A stretch of DNA of 64,000 bases from Candidatus Solibacter usitatus (GTDB taxonomy: Bacteria; Acidobacteriota; Terriglobia; Bryobacterales; Bryobacteraceae): assembly GCA_016185465.1 (NCBI GenBank), contig JACPNO010000036.1, positions 1 to 64,000 of the forward strand. The letters run 5' to 3'. The notes beneath the pieces were generated by a model. The model made no database searches, had not been told where the DNA came from, and saw only the letters and a list, made by a program, of their open reading frames with translations. Of this stretch, positions 9,898 to 19,965 are shown in pieces. Position numbers and translations under genes: made by a program. Position 1 is the stretch's first letter; each line of letters begins with the position of its first letter.

Positions 9898-10817
9898 TGC
9901 CTGGCCCGCTCCGCCTGCTCGCTCACCAGGTCCGCCATGTAAGAGCTGCGAACCAGCGGACCGCTGAAGACCATTTTGAAACCGAGCGACAGCCCGTACT
10001 CGCGGTAATCCTCGAATTGCCGCGGCTCGACGTAAGCGGTGACGGGGAGATGCCGCCGCGTCGGCTGCAGATATTGGCCGATGGTCGCGACGTCGGTGCC
10101 CTGCTGGCGCAGGTGCTGCAGCAGCTCCCGCACTTCGCCCGCGCTCTCGCCCAGGCCCACCATGAATCCGGATTTCGTCATCACGTCCGGACGATATTTT
10201 CGCGCGAACTCGAGCACTCGCAGCGATTGTGCGTAATCGGCTTGCGGCCGCACGCGCCGGTAGAGCCGCGCGACGGTCTCCATATTGTGATTGAAAATGT
10301 GCGGGCCGGCGTCCAGCACGCGCGCGACTGCCGTGAGATCGCCGCAAAAATCCGGCGTGAGCACTTCGACGCGGGCATCGGGCAGTGCGCGCGTCACTTC
10401 GCCCACAGTTTCGGCAAAGTGCCGCGAACCGCCATCGGCCAGGTCGTCGCGATTCACGCTGGTGATCACTACGTGCCGCAGCTTCATTTGCGCCGCCACG
10501 CGCGCCACGTTGGCGGGCTCGGCGGGGTCGAGACGCATGTCCTGCTTGGCCGGCGAGCCCTTCGGCACCGAACAAAAGCCGCAGCCGCGCGTGCAATAAT
10601 TCCCCAAAATCATGAATGTCGCCGAGCCGCGGTGAAAGCACTCGTGAATATTGGGGCAGCGCGCCGACTCGCAAACCGTATGCAGGTTGAACCGGCGCAA
10701 TTCGGATTTCAAGCGGTTCAAAGATTCAAAGTGGGTAGAGCTTTTCCGCGCCCACGCTGGCAGACGCGGACCCCTTGCCGAAGAGGTTTCCGCAATCTGG
10801 ACGAAGCCGTCGCTCAC
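9894..10817 (-). CDS. lipA: Lipoyl synthase
   Basis: CESARCPNIHECF...ATFMILGNYCTRGCGFCSVPKG (radical SAM CxxxCxxC and auxiliary cluster motifs); GTG start (VSDGFVQ). Confidence 0.95.
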   Translation of the reverse strand: MSDGFVQIAETSSARGPRLPAWARKSSTHFESLNRLKSELRRFNLHTVCESARCPNIHECFHRGSATFMILGNYCTRGCGFCSVPKGSPAKQDMRLDPAEPANVARVAAQMKLRHVVITSVNRDDLADGGSRHFAETVGEVTRALPDARVEVLTPDFCGDLTAVARVLDAGPHIFNHNMETVARLYRRVRPQADYAQSLRVLEFARKYRPDVMTKSGFMVGLGESAGEVRELLQHLRQQGTDVATIGQYLQPTRRHLPVTAYVEPRQFEDYREYGLSLGFKMVFSGPLVRSSYMADLVSEQAERARH

Positions 10818-10821
10818 CGGC

Positions 10822-11493
10822 CTATCTTCGCATGATGGGACGGAAGCCTGCGTTTTCCAACTCGGCTTTGGCCTTGCCGAGCGATGCGGCATCGCCGTAC
10901 GGCCCCACCACAACACGGAAAACAGTGCTGTTCGGGCCCGGAATCAAGCGCGCGGGGAACCCCTTCGCCTTCAGCGTGTCGACCACAGCGCTGGCTTGCG
11001 GCTGCGCCACCGCCACCACTTGCAGGAACGTTTGTCCGGGACGCGGCTCGATCGGGGCAACAACAGCAGCAGGAGGAGTTTCACGCACTGCCGCCTTTTT
11101 TTCGGGCGCCGCCTTCTTCTCAGGCGGAGCCTTTTTTTCTGTCGCCTTTTTCTCTGGCGCAACCTTTTCTGGCGCTTCCGTTATCGGGCGGGTGATTGGC
11201 GGGTCAAGCGGGCGGTCATAGGCGAAGGCGTCGGCAGTCTCAGCCGGCTTGGGAGATTCGCTCGCGCTCTCTGCCGGCGCCGTACTGCTTGCACTTGTCG
11301 CGGACGGCCGCGCGTTTGCTGCACTCGGCGCAGGCAACGTCGCCGACGCCATGCTCGGCGCGGGCGATGAATTGCGGCCTACAATGTATCCCATCGTAAA
11401 AAACAGCGCAAATAAAATTACCACGATAAAAAACGCGCTGAGCAATTGCCGGTTGCCCAGTACCAGTTCGTATTCGCCGTCAGTCTTGGCCAT
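10822..11493 (-). CDS. SPOR-domain protein with one TM and an A/P/E/K-rich linker
   Basis: Single TM; repetitive APEKKATEKKAPPEKKAAPEKKA linker; C-term TFLQVVAVAQPQASAVVDTLKAKGFPARLI...FRVVVGPYGDAASLGKAKAELENAGF. Confidence 0.85.
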   Translation of the reverse strand: MAKTDGEYELVLGNRQLLSAFFIVVILFALFFTMGYIVGRNSSPAPSMASATLPAPSAANARPSATSASSTAPAESASESPKPAETADAFAYDRPLDPPITRPITEAPEKVAPEKKATEKKAPPEKKAAPEKKAAVRETPPAAVVAPIEPRPGQTFLQVVAVAQPQASAVVDTLKAKGFPARLIPGPNSTVFRVVVGPYGDAASLGKAKAELENAGFRPIMRR

Positions 11494-11499
11494 AATCCT

Positions 11500-12273
11500 C
11501 TATCTGTTGCGCTCGCCCATTCGCTCCAGGGCATTCTGCAGCGTGCTGATCACGTCGATGGGCAGCGGAAACACGATGGTGGTGTTTTTCTCGGTGCCGA
11601 TTTCGACCAATGTCTGAAGATATCGCAATTGAATCGCCGCCGGCTGCTTCTGGATCACTTCGGCGGCCATGGCCAGCTTCTCGGCGGCGCTGTATTCGCC
11701 CTCGGCGTGGATAATCTTGGCGCGGCGCTCGCGCTCAGCTTCGGCTTGCTTGGCGATAGCGCGGATCATCTGTTCAGCCAAATCCACCTGCTTCACTTCC
11801 ACCATGCTGACCTTCACGCCCCAGGGCGCCGTGTGCGTATCGAGAATGGATTGCAGGCGCACGTTCAGCTTTTCCCGCTGGCTTAGCAGCTCGTCGAGTT
11901 CCACTTCGCCCAGCACGCTGCGCAATGTCGTTTGCGCCAGCTGCGAGGTGGCATAGAGAAAATTCGTAACTTCGATCACGGCCAAAATCGGATCGACGAC
12001 GCGGAAATAAATTACGGCGTTCACCTTCACGGTCACGTTGTCGCGCGTGACGACATCCTGCGCGGGCACTTCCAGCGTGTCGATGCGCAGTGAAATCCGC
12101 ACGATGCGGTCGAGTGGCGCAAAAACCAACGCGATGCCGGGGCCCTTGGGATGCTTCAGCACGCGGCCCAGGCGGAAAATCACGCCGCGCTCATATTCCC
12201 TCAGAATCTTGATCGAGGAAAGCATGTAAATGATCACGATGATTACGGCGATCGTTGGTAACTCGAAGAACAT
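11500..12273 (-). CDS. SPFH/Band 7 slipin (stomatin-like)
   Basis: [62 protein letters not shown]; paired with an NfeD-like protease gene. Confidence 0.92.
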   Translation of the reverse strand: MFFELPTIAVIIVIIYMLSSIKILREYERGVIFRLGRVLKHPKGPGIALVFAPLDRIVRISLRIDTLEVPAQDVVTRDNVTVKVNAVIYFRVVDPILAVIEVTNFLYATSQLAQTTLRSVLGEVELDELLSQREKLNVRLQSILDTHTAPWGVKVSMVEVKQVDLAEQMIRAIAKQAEAERERRAKIIHAEGEYSAAEKLAMAAEVIQKQPAAIQLRYLQTLVEIGTEKNTTIVFPLPIDVISTLQNALERMGERNR

Positions 12274-12274
12274 A

Positions 12275-13579
12275 TCAGCCTCGCGTTGAATCGGCCGCCG
12301 GCTCGACCGTGAGTTTGAGCCGGTCCAAGGCCGTGACCCGGACCCGCGCTCCCGTTTTCAGTGGCACCGGCGAGACCGCATTCCAGTACTCTCCCCGGAC
12401 CAGGATTTGACCTTCCGGCGCAAGGTCTTCCACGGCGACGCCGATCTCGCCGATCATTCCCTCGCTTCCGGTGATGACTTTGCTGGCGCGCGCCCGCACC
12501 GCGAGCGTGACCAGAAAAAGCGTGATGGCCGAAAAAGGAATGGCCAGCGCCACCGCCGTCGAAAGGCGTATGCGCATTTCCGGCAGCGGACTGTTCACCA
12601 GCATCACCGCGCCCAGAATCATCGCCACCGTGCCGCCCAAACCCAGGACGCCGTGCGAATTGAACTTGGCTTCCAGGATAAAAAACGTAAATGACAGCAC
12701 CAGCAGCGCTGCTCCCAGCCAGTTGATGGGTAGCATGGCCAGCGCCGAAAGACCCAGCAGCACCATGATGGCGCCGGCGACTCCGGGCAGAATCAGGCTG
12801 GGCGTCGAGAACTCGACGTAAATTCCCAGCGCGCCCACCACCAGCAGCACCAGCGCGATGTTGGGATCGCTGATCGATGAGAGCACTCTCTGCCGCCAGG
12901 TTTTTTCGTAGGCGACCACGGTTGCGCCGGCCAGGTGCAGCGTCTGCTTTCGTCCGTCGAAGCGGGTGATCTCGCGGCCGTCCAGCTTGGCGAACAAATC
13001 TTCGTCGTTGGCGGCGATCAGTTCGATCAGGTGATTAGCCAGCGCTTCTTTTTCCGTGAAAGATTTGCTTTCGAGCACGGCCTTCTGCGCCAGGTCACTA
13101 TTGCGGCCGCGCTTGTCGGCCAGACTGCGCAGCGAGGCAGCGGCGTCGTTTTCCACTTTCTGCTTCATCACCGCATCCATCTGGCCGCCCATCAGCACGG
13201 GATGCGCCGCGCCGGTATTGGTGCCGGGTGCCATGGCGGCAATGTCACCGGCTTCGAGCAGAAAGAATCCCGCCGACGCAGCGCGGCCGCCGCTCGGTGC
13301 GACGAACATCGCGACAGGAACCGGAGACGCCACGATCTTTTCAATCGACTGCCGCATCGCGTCCATCAGGCCGCCGGGCGTGTTCAGGCGAATGAGTACC
13401 AGCTCAAAATGTCCTTGTTGGGCTTGATCCAAGGCGCGCGCGACAATTTCCGTGGTGACCGGATGCACCACGCCATCCAGATTGACGGCCAGTACGCGCG
13501 GCCCGGCGTTTCCAATCCCCGCCAGCACCGTGGCGAACACGAAAATGGCAAAACGCAGTGGCAACAACGGTATAACCAC
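12275..13579 (-). CDS. NfeD-family membrane-bound serine protease (ClpP-class)
   Basis: [68 protein letters not shown]-terminal NfeD domain [32 protein letters not shown]. Confidence 0.92.
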   Translation of the reverse strand: MVIPLLPLRFAIFVFATVLAGIGNAGPRVLAVNLDGVVHPVTTEIVARALDQAQQGHFELVLIRLNTPGGLMDAMRQSIEKIVASPVPVAMFVAPSGGRAASAGFFLLEAGDIAAMAPGTNTGAAHPVLMGGQMDAVMKQKVENDAAASLRSLADKRGRNSDLAQKAVLESKSFTEKEALANHLIELIAANDEDLFAKLDGREITRFDGRKQTLHLAGATVVAYEKTWRQRVLSSISDPNIALVLLVVGALGIYVEFSTPSLILPGVAGAIMVLLGLSALAMLPINWLGAALLVLSFTFFILEAKFNSHGVLGLGGTVAMILGAVMLVNSPLPEMRIRLSTAVALAIPFSAITLFLVTLAVRARASKVITGSEGMIGEIGVAVEDLAPEGQILVRGEYWNAVSPVPLKTGARVRVTALDRLKLTVEPAADSTRG

Positions 13580-13603
13580 TATACAACGCTTGCCTGGCGC
13601 GGA

Positions 13604-14221
13604 TTATTTGTATTTGCGCAGAACCGCCAGCAGGCGGCCCTGCACCTGAACATCGGCGGCCGCGACATAAATCGGCTGGAGCGCGGAATTGGCGGGTTGC
13701 AGACGAATGCGGCCGCCTGCTTCGCGATAAATGCGCTTCAGAGTAGTCTCCATGCCGGCCACCAGCGCGACTACAATTTCACCGTCGCGAACATCAGAAG
13801 TGCGTTCGAGCAGAATCATGTCGCCGTCGCAAATGTGATCTTCGATCATGGAATCGCCGCGCACTTCGAGCGCGTAGGTGTTGGACCCGCCGGCGAAATC
13901 GGCGAAGTTCAGCGTCTCGCGCTGCTCGACGGATTCGACCGGTGAGCCGGCGGCAATCCGGCCCAGCAGCGGCACTTCGAGCGAGCGCGACTGCCGGTGT
14001 TCCTGTAAGTACTTCGGACCCAGATCGAGCGACCGGCTGCGGTTGAAACCGCGCTTCAAGTAGTTCTTCGTGTCCAACGCCGCGATGTGTTTGTGAACCG
14101 TGGCCAGCGACGCCAGGTTCAAGCCGCGCGCGATCTCTTCGTAGCTAGGACTGTAGCCGTTCTCCTGCACGAACCCGGCAACGAAATCCAGCACCTGCTT
14201 CTGCCGTTTGGTCAGCGCCAT
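13604..14221 (-). CDS. lexA: LexA repressor
   Basis: MALTKRQKQVLDFVAGFVQENGYSPSYEEIARGLNLASLATVHKHIAALDTKNYL; LGRIAAGSPVE; LEVRGDSMIEDHICDGDMILLER. Confidence 0.95.
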   Translation of the reverse strand: MALTKRQKQVLDFVAGFVQENGYSPSYEEIARGLNLASLATVHKHIAALDTKNYLKRGFNRSRSLDLGPKYLQEHRQSRSLEVPLLGRIAAGSPVESVEQRETLNFADFAGGSNTYALEVRGDSMIEDHICDGDMILLERTSDVRDGEIVVALVAGMETTLKRIYREAGGRIRLQPANSALQPIYVAAADVQVQGRLLAVLRKYK

Positions 14222-14281
14222 CGGTCCATTGTAGGCGAACAAAAAGGGAAATGCCAGGGAAAAGTTTGATAAGATTGCGCC

Positions 14282-14689
14282 ATGAACCGACGACATATTT
14301 TTCAAATGGCGGCTGCGGCGCTGGGCGCACGGCTCGCCGCCAATGCGCAGACCAAGGCTGCGCCGTCGCGCGCGGCGCTCATTCAGCAGGATCTACCGAA
14401 GATGGATGGCAAGAATTGGACCGTCAGCCTGGTCGAGGTCACGTACCCTCCAGGCGGCGGCTCCGAATCCCACCGCCACCCGGGGCCGGTGTGTGTCTAC
14501 GTGCTCGAAGGCGCGCTCGAAAACAAATTGGACGACGGCGAGATCATCACTTACAAGCCTGGCGGGACGTTTTACGAGCAGCCCATGCACCTGCATACCA
14601 TTGCGAGAAATGCCAGCAAGACCGAGCCGGTAAAATTTCTGGCGTTTCTGATTACGGAAAAAGGCAAGCCGCTGACGGTGCCGAAATAG
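14282..14689 (+). CDS. Cupin domain-containing protein
   Basis: VEVTYPPGGGSESHRHPGPVCVYVLEGALENKLDDGEIITYKPGGTFYEQPMHLHTIARNAS. Confidence 0.88.
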   Translation: MNRRHIFQMAAAALGARLAANAQTKAAPSRAALIQQDLPKMDGKNWTVSLVEVTYPPGGGSESHRHPGPVCVYVLEGALENKLDDGEIITYKPGGTFYEQPMHLHTIARNASKTEPVKFLAFLITEKGKPLTVPK

Positions 14690-14692
14690 CGA

Positions 14693-14763
14693 AAGTGGGG
14701 CAGGTCCCCGACCTGCCGGTGTTTCTTGATGCCAAAACGGCAGGTCGGGGACCTGCCCCACTT
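14693..14763. repeat. REP-like inverted pair, copy 1
   Basis: AAGTGGGGCAGGTCCCCGACCTGCC ... GGCAGGTCGGGGACCTGCCCCACTT; two 25-bp units in inverted orientation, each itself palindromic. Confidence 0.9.
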
Positions 14764-15175
14764 AATCCGATTCTTTCACGGGATCCGGCAGCGCCGGCTC
14801 GCCGGCGAGCCCGGCCCGCTTGCGCGCCGAGAACATCGGGCCGCGCGCAGGTGAGAGCGGCGCGAATCCGCCCAACCCTAGCGGCGTTTTCAAATCGTCG
14901 TAAACGGCTTCCATTCCGCCCTTCATAAAATACGTCTCGTGCCAAAAACCGGTGCCTCCGGAATCGCGCAGGAAATCTTTCCACCACTGCTGATGGGGCA
15001 GCGAGCGCGACCAATTTTCGAGCGATTGGAAATCGCGCCAGTACTGCCGCATCCCGGCGTGCGGCGGAAATAGCGACATCAGCAGGCTTTCATGGAGCAG
15101 CAGGCCATCGGGTTTGGCCGCAACCGCCGCCGCGATGCGCGGTCCGAACTTCGCCAGCGTCGCAATTCCGCGCAA
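14762..15175 (-). pseudogene. DUF4188 family protein, 5'-truncated
   Basis: KPDGLLLHESLLMSLFPPHAGMRQYWRDFQSLENWSRSLPHQQWWKDFLRDSGGTGFWHETYFMKGGMEAVYDD matches the DUF4188 C-terminal half; the GMR-type N-terminus is absent and the reading runs into priA. Confidence 0.6.
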
Positions 15176-17483
15176 TGAATTCGAACTGGTAGCGAAATTC
15201 GTTTTTCAGACGGTTCACGGGAGCCTCGGCCGGCCCCAAAATTTTCAACTTCTCCGGCGCCGGCGTCAAGTGATGGCCGAGATCGGTGCTCAGCCGGAGC
15301 GCTTCCGCCTGTTTTTCACTGCGCACCAGCAGATTGGCCATGGCGCTGAACGGCGGATAGTGCATCATGCGGCGGAATCCCAGCTCCTTCTGATAAAACG
15401 CGGGATAGTCCTGCGCGGCCGCCAGGCGAATCGCGTAGTGATCCGGATTTACGGTCTGCACCAGCACGATGCCGTGGAGATCGCCGCGCCCCGCGCGCCC
15501 CGCGACTTGAGTGAGCAGTTGAAACGTGCGTTCGGCGGCGCGGAAATCGGGCAGGCCAAGTCCGACGTCGGCTGAGACCGCGCCCACCAGCGTCACATTG
15601 GGAATATCGTGGCCCTTGGCGATCATCTGCGTGCCTACCAGAATGTCAAAGCGGCGCTCGCGAAACCCGTCGAGAATGGCTTCGTAGTGGCGCTTGCCGG
15701 TAACACTGTCGCGATCCAGACGGGCGATGCGGGCTTTTGGAAAATCGCGATGCAGCTCTTCCTCCACTTTCTCCGAGCCCGTGCCGAGAAAGTAAATGTG
15801 ATCGCTCTGGCAAGCCGGACATTTCGTCGGGACTCTCTCCGCGTAGTTGCAATAGTGGCAGAGCAGGCGGTGATCGCGGCGATGAAACGTCATGGTGATC
15901 GCGCAGTTGCGGCATTCGACGCGCTTGCCACAAGCACGGCACGCGACGGCGCTGGAAAATCCGCGCCGATTGAGAAACAGCATGGTCTGCTCGCCGTTCT
16001 CCAGGCGCTGGCCGATCGCCTCCAGCAGACGCCGCGAAAAAGTCGCCACCTTGCGCGTCTCCACAAATTCCACGCGCATGTCGATCAATTCCACCTCGGG
16101 CATGGGCCGCGCTTCAATGCGCCCCGGCAATTCCAGCAGTGTGTACTTGCCGCGCTCGACGTTGTAGCGGCTTTCGAGACTAGGCGTCGCCGAACCCAGA
16201 ATCACGCACGCGCCGGCGGCTTGCGCACGCACGACGGCCACATCGCGCCCGTGATAACGCGGCGTCTCTTCCTGTTTGTAGCTCTGGTCGTGTTCCTCAT
16301 CGACGACGATCAGGCCGAGATTTTCCACTGGCGCAAATACTCCAGAGCGCGTGCCGACAACTACGCACGAGCCTCCGGAGCGGATCTTGCGCCACTCGGC
16401 GGCGCGCTCGCTATCGGCGAAAGCGCTATGCAGGATGGCCACGCGATCTCCGAATCGCCCAAAAAACTGCCCGGCTACGGCCGGTGTGAGCGCGATCTCC
16501 GGCACCAGCAGCAGCGCGCTGCGGCCCGCCGCGAGCGTGGCGTCAATGGCGTTCAGGTAGACTTCGGTTTTTCCCGAGCCGGTGACGCCGTGCAACAGAA
16601 AAGTATGAAACTGTTTCGCGTTAACGGTCTTGCGGATGGCGTCGAACGCCGCTTGCTGGGCCGGATTCAAATTGTGCGGTGCGCGCACCGCCCCACCGGA
16701 GATGCCGCCTAGGGGCTCGCGCGTAAGCTCCACGTATTTTTTGCGCGCGAGCGATCGCGCCGCCGTGCTGGCGTTGCGCACAATGCTTTCCAGCTCTTTC
16801 AAATTGTGCGAGCCCGGATGCATTTCGAGAAACGCGTGCAGCTCCCGCTCAGCCTTGGGCAGTTTGCCTTCCACCGCCCGCCCGGAAAGCTCGACGCGCA
16901 ATTTTTCCGACGCCGCGCGCAGCGGGTCACGGTCGGTCTGCACCTGCTCGGCCATGATGAAGCCTTTGCGCTCGAGCGAGCGAATAGCTTTGTCGGCGAG
17001 AGGCAGCTTCTTTGTCAAATAGGCAGCCGACAGCGGACGGCTATCGAGCGCATGCAGCACTGCGGCCACGGGATCTTCGGGCGAGGCGTCTAGCAGCAAC
17101 TGGCGCGCGGCATCGCGTCCGGCATCGGTGAGGGAATAAATTTTCCCCGACCGGATATCCGCCGCCAGCGGCAGCATGCCGCGCAGCACTTCGCCCAGCG
17201 GCGCGCAATAATAATTCGCAATCCAACGGGCGAGCGAAAGCAGCGCGGCATCGAGCACCGGCGCGGTATCGATCAAGCGCAGCACGTCGCGCGCGGCCAT
17301 CGAGGGAGCTTCATCGTGGCAACGCAACACCACGCCAGTCATTTTGCGCGGGCCGAATGGCACCAGCACGCGGCAGCCGGGCAGCACGCGGTGGCGCAGC
17401 GTTAGGGGCAGCGCGTAGGTGAACGCCTGGTCGAGCGGCACGGGCAAACTGACATCGCAGTAAAGAAATGCGCCGGGCGGCAT
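15090..17483 (-). CDS. priA: Primosomal protein N' (replication restart helicase), C-terminus apparently replaced
   Basis: LLHGVTGSGKTEVYLNAI; VDEEHDQSYKQEETPRYHGRDVAVVRA; zinc-binding CRACGKRVECRNC...CHYCNY...CPACQSDH. C-term after NRLKNEFRYQF is not PriA-like. Confidence 0.93.
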   Translation of the reverse strand: MPPGAFLYCDVSLPVPLDQAFTYALPLTLRHRVLPGCRVLVPFGPRKMTGVVLRCHDEAPSMAARDVLRLIDTAPVLDAALLSLARWIANYYCAPLGEVLRGMLPLAADIRSGKIYSLTDAGRDAARQLLLDASPEDPVAAVLHALDSRPLSAAYLTKKLPLADKAIRSLERKGFIMAEQVQTDRDPLRAASEKLRVELSGRAVEGKLPKAERELHAFLEMHPGSHNLKELESIVRNASTAARSLARKKYVELTREPLGGISGGAVRAPHNLNPAQQAAFDAIRKTVNAKQFHTFLLHGVTGSGKTEVYLNAIDATLAAGRSALLLVPEIALTPAVAGQFFGRFGDRVAILHSAFADSERAAEWRKIRSGGSCVVVGTRSGVFAPVENLGLIVVDEEHDQSYKQEETPRYHGRDVAVVRAQAAGACVILGSATPSLESRYNVERGKYTLLELPGRIEARPMPEVELIDMRVEFVETRKVATFSRRLLEAIGQRLENGEQTMLFLNRRGFSSAVACRACGKRVECRNCAITMTFHRRDHRLLCHYCNYAERVPTKCPACQSDHIYFLGTGSEKVEEELHRDFPKARIARLDRDSVTGKRHYEAILDGFRERRFDILVGTQMIAKGHDIPNVTLVGAVSADVGLGLPDFRAAERTFQLLTQVAGRAGRGDLHGIVLVQTVNPDHYAIRLAAAQDYPAFYQKELGFRRMMHYPPFSAMANLLVRSEKQAEALRLSTDLGHHLTPAPEKLKILGPAEAPVNRLKNEFRYQFEFIARNCDAGEVRTAHRGGGCGQTRWPAAP

Positions 17484-17486
17484 TCG

Positions 17487-18640
17487 CTAGTCGCTGCTTC
17501 CCGAGGGACGTTTGCCCGGCAAATCAGCCGGATTCTCATGCACGCGCTCGCGAAATCGCGCCTTCATCCCCGTGGCCAGCGAAACAGCGGATTCGCCGTA
17601 TTTGTCGCGCAGGCGATCGGCGGCTGCGAGCGCGTGCTTCCACCGGTCGTGCTGATCTTCGGGCAGCAGATCGAGCTGCGCGCCCTCATCGACGAACGAC
17701 GATGCCTGCACGCCGAGCAGGCGCACGGTCGAGCCGGCTTTCCAGTTCTTGCGGAAAAGCGCCCGGATGTTTTCGAAGATTTCCGTGTCGATCTGCGTGG
17801 GCCGCTCGAGCGAATGCGCGCGCGTGATCGTGGTGAAATCCGAGTAGCGCAGCTTGAGCTGAACCGTTCGCGCGTGCAAATGACCCTCTCGCAAGCGGCG
17901 CCCCACCATCTCGGAAAGGCGCGCCAGCGTGGCTTCGAGCGCGCTCTGTACGGCAGTGTCCTGGTTGTAGGTGTGCTCATGGCTGACGGATTTCGCCTCG
18001 CTCGATGCGCCGATTTCGCCGTCGTACCAGCCGCCCGCGTCCAGGCCGCGCGCTTTACCGGCGAGCGCCAGGCCCCACTTGCCGAAGCGGCTTTTCAGAA
18101 ATTGCTCGTCGTACTTTGCGAGATCGCCGATCTTGCGGATTCCCAGCGCGTGCAGATTTTGTTCGGTGACTTTGCCCACGCCGGGAATTTTGCGCACGTC
18201 GAGCGGGGCGAGATACGCGACCTCGGCGCCGGGGATAATCCACAGCACGCCGTTAGGCTTGGCTTGATCAGACGCGATCTTGGCCATCAGACGCGACGCC
18301 GCAATTCCTACCGAGCAATTCAATACGCTTCATCGATCGACGCCATTTCCACCAGCGGGGAAAACTGATTCAGGACCTCGAACGCCTTGGCGGAATATTC
18401 GCGATAGCGCTCAGGATGCCCGTCGACGAAAATGGCGTGCGGGCATAGTTTGTACGCGGTGCGCAGCGGCAGCGCCGAGTGCACGCCGAACTTGCGGGCC
18501 TCATAGGACGCAGCCGAAACTACGCCGCGCTCATTGGGCCGCCCGCCCACGACAACGGCTTTGCCTTTGAGCGACGGATCGAACAAGTCCTCGACGGAGA
18601 CGAAGAACGCGTCCATGTCGACGTGGAAGTAAGTGCGCAT
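17487..18640 (-). pseudogene. dinB: DNA polymerase IV, split by internal deletion and frameshift
   Basis: 18320..18640 encodes MRTYFHVDMDAFFVSVEDLF...LVEMASIDEAY*; 17487..18323 encodes (TTG)NCSVGIAASRLMAKIASDQAKPNGV...IPGVGKVTEQNL. About 30 aa between SIDEAY and NCSVGIA are missing and the frame is broken. Confidence 0.85.
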
Positions 18641-18675
18641 CTCAATACGAAAACGCAGAAATCAGTTGCCGGGCT

Positions 18676-19107
18676 TCAAACCGGGTCTGCTGTTCTGAGC
18701 CATGTGGCAATGGCCGGAAGTTCAGTCTGATCCATCTCCAGCCGAAACACTAGATATGTCCCGCTCGACGGTGAATCTTGTGCTTCGCCTTTCAAAATAA
18801 TCGCTCCCCTACCATTGCCACACAGGCGCAACTCTAAGTATGGCTCCATCGGATGGAGTTCGGCGGGACCCACGAGATCAGAGTAGAGCCTTTCGATCTG
18901 AGATGCGAAGCGATTCAACTCGCCTTGATAGAACAAGACTCGAATCGTTCCGCTCCACGGTCCCACCCGAACATCCAGATTTCCTTCTAGCCAACTATCC
19001 TGGTTGAGGGGTTCCGTAATCTCGAGCGTGACGTGATCGGCTCCGCTCTTGCCGATGAGGATCCGATTGGCGGTGTCGAACTCACGCATTCGATCCGAGG
19101 ATAGCAT
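18676..19107 (-). CDS. WapI-like immunity family protein (tentative)
   Basis: VTLEITEP...WLEGNLDVRVGPWSGTIRVLFYQGELNRFASQIERLY...YLELRLCGNGRGAIILKGEAQ pattern. Confidence 0.4.
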   Translation of the reverse strand: MLSSDRMREFDTANRILIGKSGADHVTLEITEPLNQDSWLEGNLDVRVGPWSGTIRVLFYQGELNRFASQIERLYSDLVGPAELHPMEPYLELRLCGNGRGAIILKGEAQDSPSSGTYLVFRLEMDQTELPAIATWLRTADPV

Positions 19108-19137
19108 TCAGAAGTGTCTTCAACGATGGACCCAGCT

Positions 19138-19959
19138 TCACGCGAGCCGAGCCGCGATCACGCGCGGGATGCCGGCCAGGTCCGGTACGATCTTCACTTC
19201 TCTCCAGCCGCGCAGCATCGCCGCCACGCCGTCCCTGCTTTGAAAACCGAGCTCCATGATGAGCCAGCCGCCGGGACGCAGCACGCGCGCAGCGTCTTCC
19301 ACAAGCCGCGCGTACACATCCAACCCGGATTCCCCGCCATAGAGCGCCAGCTCCGGCTCCCAATCGCGCACCTCGCGCTGCAGTCCCACTTGGTCCGTGC
19401 GCGGGACGTAGGGCGGATTGGAAACGATCAGGTCCATCGACCGGCTTGCCACCGCGCTCAGCAGATCGCCGCGCACGAATGCGACCGGCGCTTTCAATCG
19501 GCGCGCATTCTCCGCGGCAACGGCCAGTGCATCACCTGAAATATCAAGAGCAAAAACCTGCGTTCCCGTTTCAAGCGCCAGCGTAACCGCCAACGCGCCC
19601 GATCCCGTGCCGACGTCTAGGATGCGCCGCGCACCGACCGCCAGCGCAGCCTGCACCACGCCTTCCGTCTCCGGCCGGGGAATAAACACCGCTGGCGTGA
19701 CGCGGAATTCGCGTCCATAAAATTCCTGCCGCCCGGTGATGTACTGCGTAGGTTTGCCCTGCATCCGTTCATGCAGGTATCGACCGTAGTGAATCCACTC
19801 CACTTCTTCCAACTCGCGATCGGAATGCGCGAACAAATACGGCCGCTCGCAATCCAGCGCGTGGCACAGCAGCACCTCAGCCGTCAGGCGCGGCGCAATG
19901 ACAGCGGCATCTTCGAGAAGTTTTGAGCCTTGCAGGAGAGCAGTCTGGACGGTCATCAC
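19138..19959 (-). CDS. prmC: Peptide chain release factor N(5)-glutamine methyltransferase
   Basis: GRQEFYGREFRVTPAVFIPRPETE; ILDVGTGSGALAVTLALE; DLIVSNPPYVP. Confidence 0.95.
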   Translation of the reverse strand: MMTVQTALLQGSKLLEDAAVIAPRLTAEVLLCHALDCERPYLFAHSDRELEEVEWIHYGRYLHERMQGKPTQYITGRQEFYGREFRVTPAVFIPRPETEGVVQAALAVGARRILDVGTGSGALAVTLALETGTQVFALDISGDALAVAAENARRLKAPVAFVRGDLLSAVASRSMDLIVSNPPYVPRTDQVGLQREVRDWEPELALYGGESGLDVYARLVEDAARVLRPGGWLIMELGFQSRDGVAAMLRGWREVKIVPDLAGIPRVIAARLA

Positions 19960-19965
19960 GGCGCG

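Noticed and set aside
8416-10674. 752-aa minus-strand ORF
   Set aside because: Only the Lnt portion (from TTG 9897) is real; the N-terminal 250+ residues are an out-of-frame reading of lipA.
10971-11200. Repetitive Lys/Ala/Pro tract as a possible tandem-repeat or CRISPR-like array
   Set aside because: Irregular codon-level repeats encoding the APEKK linker of the SPOR protein; no conserved repeat-spacer structure.
15609-16712. 367-aa plus-strand ORF
   Set aside because: Shadow ORF antisense to priA.
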